From positions 806,001 to 870,000 of the forward strand of contig NZ_CP126981.1 in the NCBI RefSeq assembly GCF_030252325.1: a DNA stretch of 64,000 nt, in the 5' to 3' direction. Below the pieces are notes generated by a model, which was not told where the DNA came from, did no database searches, and saw only the letters and a program-made list of their open reading frames with translations. Position 1 is the first letter of the stretch; every line of letters starts with the position of its first letter. Position numbers and translations under genes: made by a program. This DNA comes from Candidatus Mycobacterium wuenschmannii. GTDB taxonomy: Bacteria; Actinomycetota; Actinomycetes; Mycobacteriales; Mycobacteriaceae. This document shows positions 24,441 through 35,712 of the stretch, one piece after another.

Positions 24441-26353
24441 GCGCCCAGGCCCGTCGCGACCGAGCGCGCAACGAATGCCATCGTCCAGGCCAGCACGAAC
24501 ATGTAGCCGAACGCGAACGTCGGCCATCGCCAAGAATTGGTCTCGCGGCGCATCACCGCAATCGTGGACATGCACTGCAACGCGAACATGAAATACACCA
24601 TCAGCGCAATCACCGTGGGCGCGGTGAAGATTCGCTGCCCGCGATCATTCGTCATCGTGGCCAACGCCTGCTGCGGAGCGTCCGGGTCGCTAGCGGCCGC
24701 TACCTGCCCGAGGGTCGAGACGAACACCTCGCGGGCCGACAGCGAGCCGACCAACGCGATGTCGGTGCGCCAGTCGAAACCGAGCGGCGCAAAGACCGGC
24801 TCGACGGCGCGGCCCACGTCGGCGGCGTAGCTGTGGTTCATCACGAACGCAGTGGCCTCGGTCGCGGACATCTCGCGCGTCTGCGCTTCGCGAATAGGCA
24901 GGTTGAGCAGCGCCCACAGCACCAGCGAGGTGGCCAGGATGATGGTCCCGGCCTTGCGCAGGAACACCCGCGCCGCGCTCCACATCGCCGCCAGCATCGC
25001 CTGGATCGACGGCAGCCGGTAGGGCGGTAGCTCCATGGTGAACGGCAGCAGGTCCCCACGCAGGATCGTGGATTTGACCACGAAGGCGGCGATCAGGGCC
25101 GACAGCCCGCCGCCCAGGTAGAGCAGGAACATCGTGACGCCCTGCGCGCTGAGGCCCCACCACCGCGTTTGCGGCGCCACCAGCAGGCCGACCAGCAGCG
25201 TGTACACCGGCAGTCGCGCCGAGCACGTCATCAACGGCGCGGTAATGATGGTGGCGATCCGGTCCCGCGAGGACGGCAGCGTCCGGGTCGCCATGATGCC
25301 CGGGATCGCGCAGGCGAACGACGACAGCATCGCGACGAACGCGCGGCCCTCCAGTCCGGTCTTGGCCATTACGCGGTCCATCAGGAACGCCGCCCGCGAC
25401 ATGTAGCCGACGCTCTCCAAGAAAGCGAGCAAACAGAACAGCAACACGATCTGCGGCAGGAACTGCAGGACGGTCCCGACTCCGCCGATGAGGCCCTGGC
25501 TGAGGAGTCCGCGCAGCACGGGGTTGCCGACGTGGTCGGCGACCTGGCCGCCGAGCCAGATCAGCGCGCTGCCGATGCCGTCCCGCAACGGCGCGGCGGC
25601 GGTGAACAGCACCTGGAAGAACGCGAACATCATCGCGAAGAACGTGACCGTGCCCCACAGCGGATGCAGCAGGACCCGGTCGATGCGGCGGGTGCGCTGA
25701 TCCGGTTGCGGCGCAACGTAATCGGCGGCCTCGAGCACCGACTCGCCCCACGCGTCGATGTCGGCCGGGTCGGTCGGCGGCAGCACCGGCGGTCGCTGCC
25801 ACTGCTCGAACGAGGCGAGCCGCTGACGGACGGCGTCGATGCCAGAGCCGCGGTGGGCCACCACCGGAGCGACCGGGATGCCGAGGGCCGCCGACAGCGC
25901 GCCGACGTCGATGCGGCCGCCACGGGCCGTGAGTTCGTCACCCATGGTCAGGGCCAGCAGGCACGGCTGGTCCAGGCGGAGCACCTGACCGATCAGCAGG
26001 ATCGACCGCCGCAGGGTGGTGGCATCGGCGACCAGGATCAGCGCGTCGGGCGGGTCGATCCCGGGATACGAGCCGGCCAGCAGGTCGGTGACGACCTGTT
26101 CGTCCGGGCTGATCGGGTCGAGACTGTAGGTGCCGGGCAGGTCCTCGACCGCGACCGGGACCCCGTCGGTAGAAGTAGTGGTTCCGACACTGCGGCCAAC
26201 CGTGACGCCCGGATAGTTGCCAGTCTTGGCGCGCAGCCCGGTCAGGTGGTTGAAGACGCTGGTCTTGCCGGCGTTGGGGCTGCCGACCAGCGCCACGCGG
26301 CGGACGTCGGCGACGGCGACCGCGGAGCCTTCGACGTCATGGCAGGCCGTCAT
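24437..26353 (-). CDS. feoB: Ferrous iron transport protein B
   Basis: This 638-residue protein has an N-terminal G domain with G1 GSPNAGKTS (residues 24-32), the G2 threonine region NYPGVTVGRS and G3 DLPGTYSL. A C-terminal membrane domain has about eight to ten helices with the Gate motifs (LESVGYMSRAAFLMD and the second-half LSAREVFVSTLG). It imports Fe2+ across the inner membrane. ATG 26353 overlaps the feoA stop; a longer in-frame reading upstream only shadows feoA. M. tuberculosis lacks this operon. Confidence 0.92.
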   Translation of the reverse strand: MTACHDVEGSAVAVADVRRVALVGSPNAGKTSVFNHLTGLRAKTGNYPGVTVGRSVGTTTSTDGVPVAVEDLPGTYSLDPISPDEQVVTDLLAGSYPGIDPPDALILVADATTLRRSILLIGQVLRLDQPCLLALTMGDELTARGGRIDVGALSAALGIPVAPVVAHRGSGIDAVRQRLASFEQWQRPPVLPPTDPADIDAWGESVLEAADYVAPQPDQRTRRIDRVLLHPLWGTVTFFAMMFAFFQVLFTAAAPLRDGIGSALIWLGGQVADHVGNPVLRGLLSQGLIGGVGTVLQFLPQIVLLFCLLAFLESVGYMSRAAFLMDRVMAKTGLEGRAFVAMLSSFACAIPGIMATRTLPSSRDRIATIITAPLMTCSARLPVYTLLVGLLVAPQTRWWGLSAQGVTMFLLYLGGGLSALIAAFVVKSTILRGDLLPFTMELPPYRLPSIQAMLAAMWSAARVFLRKAGTIILATSLVLWALLNLPIREAQTREMSATEATAFVMNHSYAADVGRAVEPVFAPLGFDWRTDIALVGSLSAREVFVSTLGQVAAASDPDAPQQALATMTNDRGQRIFTAPTVIALMVYFMFALQCMSTIAVMRRETNSWRWPTFAFGYMFVLAWTMAFVARSVATGLGA

Positions 26354-26631
26354 CGGTCTGCTTCGGGAAGGACTTCGATGAGCTGAGCTTCGCGGCGGCG
26401 CAGGCACAGTTCGGTGTCGTGCACCCGGTAGATGGTCGGGTCGCCGAGTGGCGCCCGACGGACGACGTCGACGCGGGCCCTCGCCCGAAAGCCCAACTGA
26501 TTTAGGCGGTTCGCGATCACCGGATTGGCCTCGGCGATCGTTCCCACCACCGTCGCCCACTGTCCGGGCGGCAGCTGGGCCAGCGCGATGGTGCGAGATT
26601 CACCGCGCGCGCCCCGTGGTTGAACAGCCAT
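26350..26631 (-). CDS. feoA: Ferrous iron transport protein A
   Basis: This 93-residue SH3-like FeoA protein begins at ATG 26631. The core (LPPGQWATVVGTIAE, NRLNQLGFRARARVDVVRRAPLGDP, LCLRRREAQLIEV) is typical. FeoA assists FeoB in Fe2+ uptake. It is the first gene of feoA-feoB-nfu, and each junction overlaps by four bases (ATGA). A palindrome lies 24 bases upstream of the start and may be the operator. Confidence 0.88.
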   Translation of the reverse strand: MAVQPRGARGESRTIALAQLPPGQWATVVGTIAEANPVIANRLNQLGFRARARVDVVRRAPLGDPTIYRVHDTELCLRRREAQLIEVLPEADR

Positions 26632-26654
26632 GATCGCCCTAACGTTAGCTGGCC

Positions 26655-26669
26655 TACCTTAGTAAGGTA
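26655..26669. promoter_or_regulatory. Palindromic operator candidate upstream of feoA
   Basis: TACCTTAGTAAGGTA is a perfect 15-base palindrome (7+1+7), 24-38 bases ahead of the feoA start codon. AT-rich sequence surrounds it (CTAACGTTAGC at 26639-26649), unlike neighbouring DNA. DtxR-family metalloregulators such as IdeR or MntR would be natural binders. The half-sites are not in the order of the IdeR consensus, so the regulator is left open. Confidence 0.5.
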
Positions 26670-26807
26670 CTCCTCACTTCCACGGCCGTCATGGCTCGTC
26701 GAACCCGCTCGTCCGGTGTGAGGCGTGACACTCACGCCCATCATTTAGCCTGGTGGTCGGGTGACAGACCAGCGTCGGGATGTCACGTGCTGGACAAGGA
26801 GCCGCCG

Positions 26808-28688
26808 GTGTCAGTCGATGTGTCCGCTGAACCTGCCGACCTGGCACAAGGCCGTGCGCGCTGGCGCACCGCGGTGGCCGGGGTCCTGGCCAAGAGCACG
26901 AAGCGTGACGCTGACGATCTCGGGCCCGAGCCCGAGCAGATGCTCGAAACACCGACCTACGAGGCCGTCGCGATCCGCGCGCTCTACACCGCCCTCGACG
27001 AGCTGCCGGAACCACCGCTGCCGGGTGAATGGCCGTTCCTGCGCGGCGCCGACGCGCTGCGCGACGTCAAGTCCGGCTGGAAAGTCGCCGAGTCGATTCC
27101 GGCGACCCGGGTCGCCGGGGTGGCGGCCGAAGACGTCAACTCCGCGGTGCTGGCCGGACTCGCCGAGGGCGTGAGCGCGCTGCTGGTGCGGGTGGGGGAG
27201 TCGGGCATCGCCCCGGCGCAACTGGAGAAGGTGTTCGACGGCGTCTACCTGAGCATGGCGCCGGTCATCCTCGACGCGGGCGCCGACTACCGGGCGGCCG
27301 CCGATGCGTTGCTGGAACTGGTCAGTCGTGTCGAGGACGACCAGCGTGCGATTCTCTCGATCGACCTCGGGGCGGACCCGCTGACCGCGCCGCTCAGCGA
27401 CCGGCCGGCCCCGACGATCGACGAGGTGGTCGGACTGGCGCGGACGGTGGCCGATCAGCCCGGGGTGCGGGCCATCACGGTCGACGGGCCGGCATTCCAC
27501 AACCTCGGGGCCAACGCGACGTGGGAGCTCGCCGGCAGCATCGCCACCGCGGTGTCCTATCTGCGGGTGCTAACCGAGTCCGGGCTGCCGGTGACGAAGG
27601 CCTTGGCGCAGATCAGCTTTCGACTGGCCGCCGACGATGATCAGTTCCTGACGATTGCCAAGGTCCGGGCACTGCGCCGGTTGTGGGCGCGGGTGGCCGA
27701 GGTGGTCGGCGAGCCGGACCGCGGCGGCGCCGTCGTCCACGCCGAGACCTCGCTGCCGATGATGACCCAGCGCGACCCCTGGGTTAACATGTTGCGCACC
27801 ACGCTGGCCGCGTTCGGCGCCGGCGTCGGCGGTGCCGACACGGTGCTGGTGTTCCCGTTCGACGTGGCGATCGACGGTGGATTCCCCGGCATGGCAACCA
27901 GTTTCGCGCGTCGGATGGCCCGTAACATTCAGCTGCTGCTGCTCGAGGAGTCGCACGTCGGGCGCATCCTCGACCCCGCCGGAGGGTCCTGGTTCGTCGA
28001 AGATCTCACCGACCAGCTGGCCAACCAGGCCTGGCAGAGCTTTCAGGCGGTCGAGCAGCGAGGCGGGTTCATCGACGCGCGCGGTTACATCACCGAGCAG
28101 ATCGCCGAGATCGCCGCGCGCCGCACCGACGACATTGCGCACCGCAAGACCGCGATCACCGGCGTCAACGAGTACCCGAATCTCGCCGAAGCGGCCCTGC
28201 CGCAGTCTGATTCGGCCTACTCGCCCCTTGCGGCCGGCAAGCTGATTCGCTACGCGGCTCAGTTCGAAGCGTTGCGGGACCGGTCCGATGCCTTCCTGGA
28301 ACGCACCGGCGCGCGTCCTACGGCGCTGCTACTGCCGCTCGGTCCGCTGGCGGAACACAACATTCGCGCGACCTTCGCGTCAAACCTGTTGGCATCCGGG
28401 GGAATCGAAGCGGTCAATCCCGGAACGGTCGACGCCGACGGTATCGCCAAGGCCGTCACCGACGCGGGCGCGCCGGTGGTGGCGGTGATCTGCGGGACCG
28501 ACGGCCGCTACAGCGACGAGGCGTCGGCGGTCGTACGGGCCGCCCACGACGCCGGGGTCACCCACGTCTGCCTGGCTGGTCCGCAGAAATCGGTGACCGA
28601 GGCGGACCATCAGCCCGATGACTTCCTGACCGCGAAAATCAATGCGGTCGAAGCTCTTTCGAACCTGCTCGACCGGTTGGGGGCCTGA
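26808..28688 (+). CDS. mutA: Methylmalonyl-CoA mutase small subunit
   Basis: This 626-residue subunit has the mutase TIM-barrel ([28 protein letters not shown] region) but lacks the cobalamin-binding DxHxxG motif, as expected for MutA. GTG 26808 is chosen because AAGGAG (26796-26801) is 6 bases upstream and the N-terminus then matches the M. tuberculosis protein; the reading frame is open further upstream. With MutB it interconverts methylmalonyl-CoA and succinyl-CoA. This links propionate breakdown to the methylmalonyl-CoA used by the Pks5-type synthases further along. Confidence 0.93.
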   Translation: MSVDVSAEPADLAQGRARWRTAVAGVLAKSTKRDADDLGPEPEQMLETPTYEAVAIRALYTALDELPEPPLPGEWPFLRGADALRDVKSGWKVAESIPATRVAGVAAEDVNSAVLAGLAEGVSALLVRVGESGIAPAQLEKVFDGVYLSMAPVILDAGADYRAAADALLELVSRVEDDQRAILSIDLGADPLTAPLSDRPAPTIDEVVGLARTVADQPGVRAITVDGPAFHNLGANATWELAGSIATAVSYLRVLTESGLPVTKALAQISFRLAADDDQFLTIAKVRALRRLWARVAEVVGEPDRGGAVVHAETSLPMMTQRDPWVNMLRTTLAAFGAGVGGADTVLVFPFDVAIDGGFPGMATSFARRMARNIQLLLLEESHVGRILDPAGGSWFVEDLTDQLANQAWQSFQAVEQRGGFIDARGYITEQIAEIAARRTDDIAHRKTAITGVNEYPNLAEAALPQSDSAYSPLAAGKLIRYAAQFEALRDRSDAFLERTGARPTALLLPLGPLAEHNIRATFASNLLASGGIEAVNPGTVDADGIAKAVTDAGAPVVAVICGTDGRYSDEASAVVRAAHDAGVTHVCLAGPQKSVTEADHQPDDFLTAKINAVEALSNLLDRLGA

Positions 28689-28693
28689 CCACC

Positions 28694-30943
<2,250 letters not shown>

Positions 30944-30947
30944 CCAC

Positions 30948-31946
30948 ATGGCGACAGACAACGGCGACGGCATCGACGAACTCGCCGCGTCGGTGCGCGC
31001 GGGCGACCGCTCGGCGCTGCCGCGGGCGATCACCCTGGTCGAGTCGACCCGGGCGGACCACCGCGACCGCGCCCAGCAGTTGCTCCTGCAGCTGATGCCC
31101 GCCGCCGGCAACGCCCTGCACGTCGGCATCACCGGGGTGCCGGGAGTCGGCAAGTCGACCACCATCGAGGCGCTCGGCATGTACCTGATCGGTCGCGGCC
31201 ACCGCGTCGCGGTGCTCGCCGTCGACCCGTCGTCGACGCGCACAGGGGGTTCGATCCTCGGTGACAAGACCCGAATGCCGCAATTGGCAACACATCCCGA
31301 CGCCTACATCCGCCCGTCGCCGACATCGGGGACCCTCGGCGGTGTCGCCAAGGCCACCCGGGAGACCATCGTGCTGCTGGAGGCGGCCGGATTCGACGTG
31401 ATCTTGGTCGAGACCGTCGGCGTCGGCCAATCCGAGGTCGCGGTGTCCAATATGGTCGACACCTTCGTGTTCCTGACCCTCGCCCGCACCGGTGACCAGT
31501 TGCAGGGGATCAAGAAGGGTGTCCTCGAGCTCGCCGACATCGTGGTGGTGAACAAGGCCGACGGCGACCACCTGACCGAGGCGCGCAAGGCCGCCCGTGA
31601 ATTGTCCGGGGCGATTCGGCTGATCTATCCGCGTGAGACCCTCTGGCGCCCGCCCGTTCTCACGATGAGCGCGCTGGAAGGCACTGGCCTGGAAGAGTTG
31701 TGGGACACCGTCGAGCGGCATCGCGATGTGCTGACCGAGGCGGGTGACTTCGAGGCGCGCCGCCGCGCCCAGCAGGTGGACTGGACGTGGCAGATGGTCC
31801 GCGACACGGTGCTGGACCGGGTGATGTCCAACCCCGCGGTCCGCAAATCCCGCGCCGACGTGGAACGACGGGTGCTGACAGGGGAGTTGACCCCCGCCCT
31901 GGCCGCACAGCAAATATTGAAGCTAGCTTCAATAACGGATGGGTAA
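30948..31946 (+). CDS. meaB: MeaB/ArgK-family G-protein chaperone of methylmalonyl-CoA mutase
   Basis: This 332-residue SIMIBI-class GTPase has the P-loop GVPGVGKST (about residues 61-69), the DPSS.RTGGSILGDKTRM switch and ETVGVGQSE. MeaB protects and reloads the B12 cofactor of the mutase. It starts four bases after mutB, whereas M. tuberculosis has the mazEF4 toxin-antitoxin pair in between. Its last codons contain a perfect 20-bp palindrome that may be a control site for the next gene. Confidence 0.93.
   Translation: MATDNGDGIDELAASVRAGDRSALPRAITLVESTRADHRDRAQQLLLQLMPAAGNALHVGITGVPGVGKSTTIEALGMYLIGRGHRVAVLAVDPSSTRTGGSILGDKTRMPQLATHPDAYIRPSPTSGTLGGVAKATRETIVLLEAAGFDVILVETVGVGQSEVAVSNMVDTFVFLTLARTGDQLQGIKKGVLELADIVVVNKADGDHLTEARKAARELSGAIRLIYPRETLWRPPVLTMSALEGTGLEELWDTVERHRDVLTEAGDFEARRRAQQVDWTWQMVRDTVLDRVMSNPAVRKSRADVERRVLTGELTPALAAQQILKLASITDG
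31915..31934. promoter_or_regulatory. Perfect 20-bp palindrome ahead of lipL
   Basis: TATTGAAGCTAGCTTCAATA is a perfect 10+10 palindrome. It overlaps the last codons of meaB and lies 55 bases upstream of the lipL ATG. AT-rich DNA follows it (31935-31985), consistent with a promoter. The size and symmetry suit a TetR- or MarR-family repressor; no regulator gene is adjacent. Confidence 0.55.
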
Positions 31947-31988
31947 ATTCCACTTCGTTTGTAGAGTTAAACAACTAGATTTGGTGAC

Positions 31989-33254
31989 ATGACCCTCGAA
32001 GTAGTGGGCAATCGCCGCTCCGTGCTGCCGCGCGGAGTCCATGGCGCCGCCGATCCCCATTTCGCCTGCGCGGTGCGCAGCTTCGCCAGCACGTTTCACG
32101 GCAGCCGATTCGGCGGCGGCGCGCTGGCGGTCTACCTCGACGGGGAACCCGTCGTCGACGTGTGGACGGGTCACGCGGACCGGCGCGGACGGGTGCCGTG
32201 GACGGCGGACACCGCCACCATGGTGTTCTCCGCCACCAAAGGCATGGCATCCACCGTCATCCACCGACTCGCCGACCGCGGCCTGATCGAGTACGACGTG
32301 CCGGTCGCGCAGTATTGGCCGGAGTTCGGCGCCAACGGCAAGGCCGACATCACCGTCCGCCAGATGATGCGGCACCAAGCCGGGCTGTCGGCGCTGCGCG
32401 GTGCCAGCAAGAAGGACCTTCTCGATCACGAACTGATGGAGCGGCGGCTCGCGGCCGCGCGGCCGGGCTATTCCTTCGGCAAATCCGCTTATCACGCGCT
32501 GACCTACGGCTGGTTGCTGTCCGGTCTTGCCCGCGCGGTGACCGGGAAGGGCATGCGCGAGCTGATCCGTACCGAGCTGGCCGAGCCGCTGGGCACCGAT
32601 GGTCTGCACCTGGGCCGTCCCCCGGTCGGCGCCCCGACGCGGCCGGCACAGATCATCATGCCGCAGACCGCCTTTCAGAACCCGGTGTTCAACGCGGTGG
32701 CGCCGATGATCGCGGCGATCCCGCAGGCTGCCGGATTCAGTTCGATGTACTTCCCGGGCGTCAAAGCCGTTGCCCAGGGCGATATCCCGTTGCTGGACGC
32801 CGAGATTCCGGCGGCCAACGGGGTGGCGACCGCGCGTGGACTCGCGCGGATGTATGCCCCGCTCGCCAACGGCGGCCGACTGGATGGCACCCAGTTCCTG
32901 TCGCCGGAGGTGACGGCCGGGCTCGTCGGGCGGCGCAGTCCGCGGCCGGACGGAAACCTGGTGATACCACTGTCGTTCAATCTCGGCTACCACCAACTGC
33001 CGCTGGGTCTGGTGCCGGGCTTCGGGCACGTCGGTCTCGGTGGTTCCGTCGGGTGGGCCGACCCGGAACACGGCCTGTCCATCGGATTCGTCCACAACCG
33101 GCTGCTGACGCCGTTCGTCGTGGTCGATCACGCCGGCCTGGTCGCGACCAGCGCTCTGTGCCGGCTCGGTGCGGCCGCAGCGCGCAAAGACGGTTTCGAG
33201 CGGGTCGCGGACTTCGGCGCGCCGTTCGTCGAAGCTGGCGCCGTTGCCGGCTAG
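31989..33254 (+). CDS. lipL: Beta-lactamase-fold esterase LipL
   Basis: This 421-residue protein belongs to the class C beta-lactamase/esterase family. The nucleophile motif S-x-x-K is SATK in VFSATKGMAST, and GLGGSVGWADPEHGLSIGFVHN lies near the C-terminus. No signal peptide is evident. M. tuberculosis LipL (Rv1497), in the same place, is an esterase on short to medium acyl esters. ATG 31989 has only a weak ribosome-binding site (GGTGA). Expression is probably controlled from the palindrome upstream rather than by the meaB promoter alone. Confidence 0.87.
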   Translation: MTLEVVGNRRSVLPRGVHGAADPHFACAVRSFASTFHGSRFGGGALAVYLDGEPVVDVWTGHADRRGRVPWTADTATMVFSATKGMASTVIHRLADRGLIEYDVPVAQYWPEFGANGKADITVRQMMRHQAGLSALRGASKKDLLDHELMERRLAAARPGYSFGKSAYHALTYGWLLSGLARAVTGKGMRELIRTELAEPLGTDGLHLGRPPVGAPTRPAQIIMPQTAFQNPVFNAVAPMIAAIPQAAGFSSMYFPGVKAVAQGDIPLLDAEIPAANGVATARGLARMYAPLANGGRLDGTQFLSPEVTAGLVGRRSPRPDGNLVIPLSFNLGYHQLPLGLVPGFGHVGLGGSVGWADPEHGLSIGFVHNRLLTPFVVVDHAGLVATSALCRLGAAAARKDGFERVADFGAPFVEAGAVAG

Positions 33255-33272
33255 CGGGTGTGGCCTGACAGC

Positions 33273-33860
33273 GTGACGTCCGACCGAGAGGGCCGCATAC
33301 CCCGTCTGCCACAGGACGAGGCCAAAGCCGCTGCGGACGAGGCGAGCGTGCCGGACTACATGGCCGAGCTCGCGATCTTCCAGGTGCTGCTGAACCATCC
33401 GAAACTGGCCTCCGGGCTCAACGATCTGTTGGCTCGTATGTTGTGGCAGGGCAAGCTGGATTCACGCCTGCGTGAGCTGGCGATCATGCGGATCGGTTGG
33501 CTCACCGCGTGCGAATACGAATGGGCGCAGCATTGGCGGGTCGCGCAAGGCCTCGGGGTCAGCGCCGACGACCTCGCAGGAGTTCGGGATTGGCCGTCGT
33601 ACAACGGATTCGGCCCGACCGAGCGGGCGGTGCTGGCCGCTACCGACGATGTGGTGCGCGACGGTGTGGTGAGCGAGCAGAGTTGGTCGGCATGCCGCGC
33701 GGCGTTCGGCGCCGACCACGCGATGCTCGTCGAGCTGGTCACCGTGATCAGCGCCTGGCGCATGGTCTCCTCGATCCTGCAGAGCCTGCAGGTGCCGCTG
33801 GAAGACGACGTCATCAGTTGGCCGCCGGACGGGGCAGGGCCCTCCCGCGTTACTGATTGA
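33273..33860 (+). CDS. Carboxymuconolactone decarboxylase (CMD/AhpD-like) family protein
   Basis: This 195-residue helical protein contains the CMD core LRELAIMRIGWLTACEYEWAQHW. Where AhpD has a CxxC redox pair, only one cysteine is present, followed by ExxxxH, so thiol peroxidase reductase activity is doubtful. GTG 33273 is preferred; GTG 33258 would add five residues. It starts 18 bases after lipL and may be co-transcribed. Its stop codon overlaps a palindrome that also precedes fadD25. Substrate unknown. Confidence 0.75.
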   Translation: MTSDREGRIPRLPQDEAKAAADEASVPDYMAELAIFQVLLNHPKLASGLNDLLARMLWQGKLDSRLRELAIMRIGWLTACEYEWAQHWRVAQGLGVSADDLAGVRDWPSYNGFGPTERAVLAATDDVVRDGVVSEQSWSACRAAFGADHAMLVELVTVISAWRMVSSILQSLQVPLEDDVISWPPDGAGPSRVTD

Positions 33861-33871
33861 CACGTCAGTCA
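33854..33871. promoter_or_regulatory. TetR-type operator candidate upstream of fadD25
   Basis: TGATTGACACGTCAGTCA matches the perfect palindrome at 62427-62444 at 16 of 18 positions. It is 62 bases before the fadD25 start. A second symmetric element, ATTGTC-6 bases-GACAAT (33871-33888), abuts it. The shared sequence at both ends of the LOS locus suggests one regulator, plausibly the TetR protein encoded from 63656. Confidence 0.6.
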
Positions 33872-33932
33872 TTGTCGGACAAGACAATTGGTGTTGCGCT
33901 TTACGATTGCGCCCGCTGCCTGCGGCGGTAAG

Positions 33933-35666
33933 GTGACGTCTGTGGCCGGATTGACCATTCCCGATGTGTTGCGTGAGCGCGCCAGTCTGCAGCCGAATGA
34001 GAAGGCGTTCACCTATCTCGATTACGAGCGGGACTGGGAGGGCGTCGCGGAGACCATCACCTATTCGCAGCTGTACCGGCGAGCGCTCAATGTCGCGGCC
34101 GAGATGCGGCTGCACGGCTCAACCGAAGATCGTGCGGTCATCGTTGCGCCACAAGGGCTTCACTACATCGACGCATTCTTCGGTGCGCTGCTGGCCGGCC
34201 TCATTCCGGTACCGCTGTCGGTCCCCGTGGGCGGGGTCGTCGACGAGCGGGTCAAGTCGGTACTGCTCGACGCGGCCCCATCGGTCGTCCTGACGACCTC
34301 AGCTGTGGCGGGTGACGTGGCCGCGTATCTCGAGGCGCAACAGGACGGTCCGGCGCCGTCGCTCATCGAGGTCGATCGAGTGGATGTGGAGGCGCGCAGC
34401 GGATTTCGGCCCGGCCGCCACACCCGGACCGCTACCGCCTACCTGCAGTACACCTCCGGGTCCACCCGCGCGCCGGCAGGGGTCGAGGTCAGCTACCGGA
34501 ACCTGCTCGCGAATTTCGAGCAGATGTTCGCCGACTATTTCGCCGACACAGGCGGCGTTGCGCCGTCCGACACCACCTTCGTCTCGTGGCTGCCGTTCTA
34601 TCACGACATGGGCCTGCTGGTCGGGGTGTGCGTTCCGGTACTCGGCGGATATCACGCCGTGCTCACCAGCCCGGTGGCGTTCCTGGCGCGGCCCGCGCGG
34701 TGGCTGCAGTTGCTGGCGACCTATCCGCACACCTTCTCCGCGGGACCGAATTTCGCGTTCGAGGTGGCCGCGCGCAAGACCACCGACGAAGAACTGGCGG
34801 GGGTGGACCTCGGCGGTGTGTTGGGCATCATCAACGGCAGCGAGCGGGTGCAACCGGCGACGCTGAGGCGCTTCACCGAAAGATTCGCCCCGTTCAATTT
34901 TCCAGCGCGGGCGCTGCGGCCCTCGTACGGCATGGCCGAGGCGACGGTCTACATCGTCACCCGCGAACCCGGCGAGCAGCACGTCGTCCACTTCGACTCC
35001 GAGCGGCTCGCCGACGGTCGGGTAGAGCGGTGTGAAAACACCGACGGCACAGCACTTGTCAGCTACGGCGTGCCGCGGTCACCGATTCTGCGGATTGTCG
35101 ACCCGGACTCCAGCGTCGAAAGCTCGCCGGACGCGGTCGGCGAGATCTGGGTACACGGCGACAACGTCGCGACCGGGTACTGGCGCAAACCGCAGGAGAC
35201 CGAATACACCTTCGGCGCCAAGCTCTCTGGGCCGTCGCCGGGAACGCCGGAGGGGCCGTGGCTCAGGACCGGCGATCTGGGCTTCTTCCACGACGGCGAG
35301 CTGTTCATCATCGGCCGGATCAAAGATCTGCTGATCGTGTACGGGCGCAACCATTCTCCGGACGACATCGAGGCGACGATCCAGCTGATCACCCGCGGTC
35401 GCTGTGTGGCGATCGCCGTGCCCGACGACGGCACCGAGAAGTTGGTGGCCATCGCGGAACTGAAAGACCGCGAGGATGCGGCCGGTCGGTTCGACACCGT
35501 CAAAAACGAGGTCACCTCGGCGATCTCGACGTCGCACGGCTTGAGCATCGCAGACCTCGTCCTGGTCCCACAGGGATCGATACCCATCACGACCAGCGGC
35601 AAGGTCCGGCGACAGGCGTGTGTCACGCAATATCAGCAGGATCAGTTCGCTCGCCTGGATGCCTAG
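33933..35666 (+). CDS. fadD25: Fatty acyl-AMP ligase (FadD25-like) of the LOS locus
   Basis: This 577-residue FAAL has the ATP-binding motif [13 protein letters not shown], the adenylate core [10 protein letters not shown] and the C-terminal hinge [21 protein letters not shown]. FAALs activate fatty acids as acyl-AMP and hand them to polyketide synthases, so this enzyme should load the starter for the Pks5-type synthases encoded opposite. It follows M. tuberculosis FadD25 closely. The start is GTG 33933, or GTG 33942 with AAGGTG correctly spaced. It is transcribed with the methyltransferase gene behind it and converges on the main LOS operon. Confidence 0.9.
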   Translation: MTSVAGLTIPDVLRERASLQPNEKAFTYLDYERDWEGVAETITYSQLYRRALNVAAEMRLHGSTEDRAVIVAPQGLHYIDAFFGALLAGLIPVPLSVPVGGVVDERVKSVLLDAAPSVVLTTSAVAGDVAAYLEAQQDGPAPSLIEVDRVDVEARSGFRPGRHTRTATAYLQYTSGSTRAPAGVEVSYRNLLANFEQMFADYFADTGGVAPSDTTFVSWLPFYHDMGLLVGVCVPVLGGYHAVLTSPVAFLARPARWLQLLATYPHTFSAGPNFAFEVAARKTTDEELAGVDLGGVLGIINGSERVQPATLRRFTERFAPFNFPARALRPSYGMAEATVYIVTREPGEQHVVHFDSERLADGRVERCENTDGTALVSYGVPRSPILRIVDPDSSVESSPDAVGEIWVHGDNVATGYWRKPQETEYTFGAKLSGPSPGTPEGPWLRTGDLGFFHDGELFIIGRIKDLLIVYGRNHSPDDIEATIQLITRGRCVAIAVPDDGTEKLVAIAELKDREDAAGRFDTVKNEVTSAISTSHGLSIADLVLVPQGSIPITTSGKVRRQACVTQYQQDQFARLDA

Positions 35667-35712
35667 GGCTTGCTCGATTCGTCGGTATGGAACGAAAGAC
35701 AGGGAGCCGCAT

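Noticed and set aside
26354..26560. A 69-residue N-terminal extension of FeoB
   Set aside because: It lies in another frame over feoA, is Arg/Pro-rich and unlike FeoB; the ATG at 26353 overlaps the feoA stop as expected.
26632..26670. A standard IdeR iron box ahead of feoA
   Set aside because: The best alignment to TTAGGTTAGsCTAACCTAA matches only about 11 of 19 positions; the perfect palindrome next to it has half-sites in the opposite order, so the regulator was left open.
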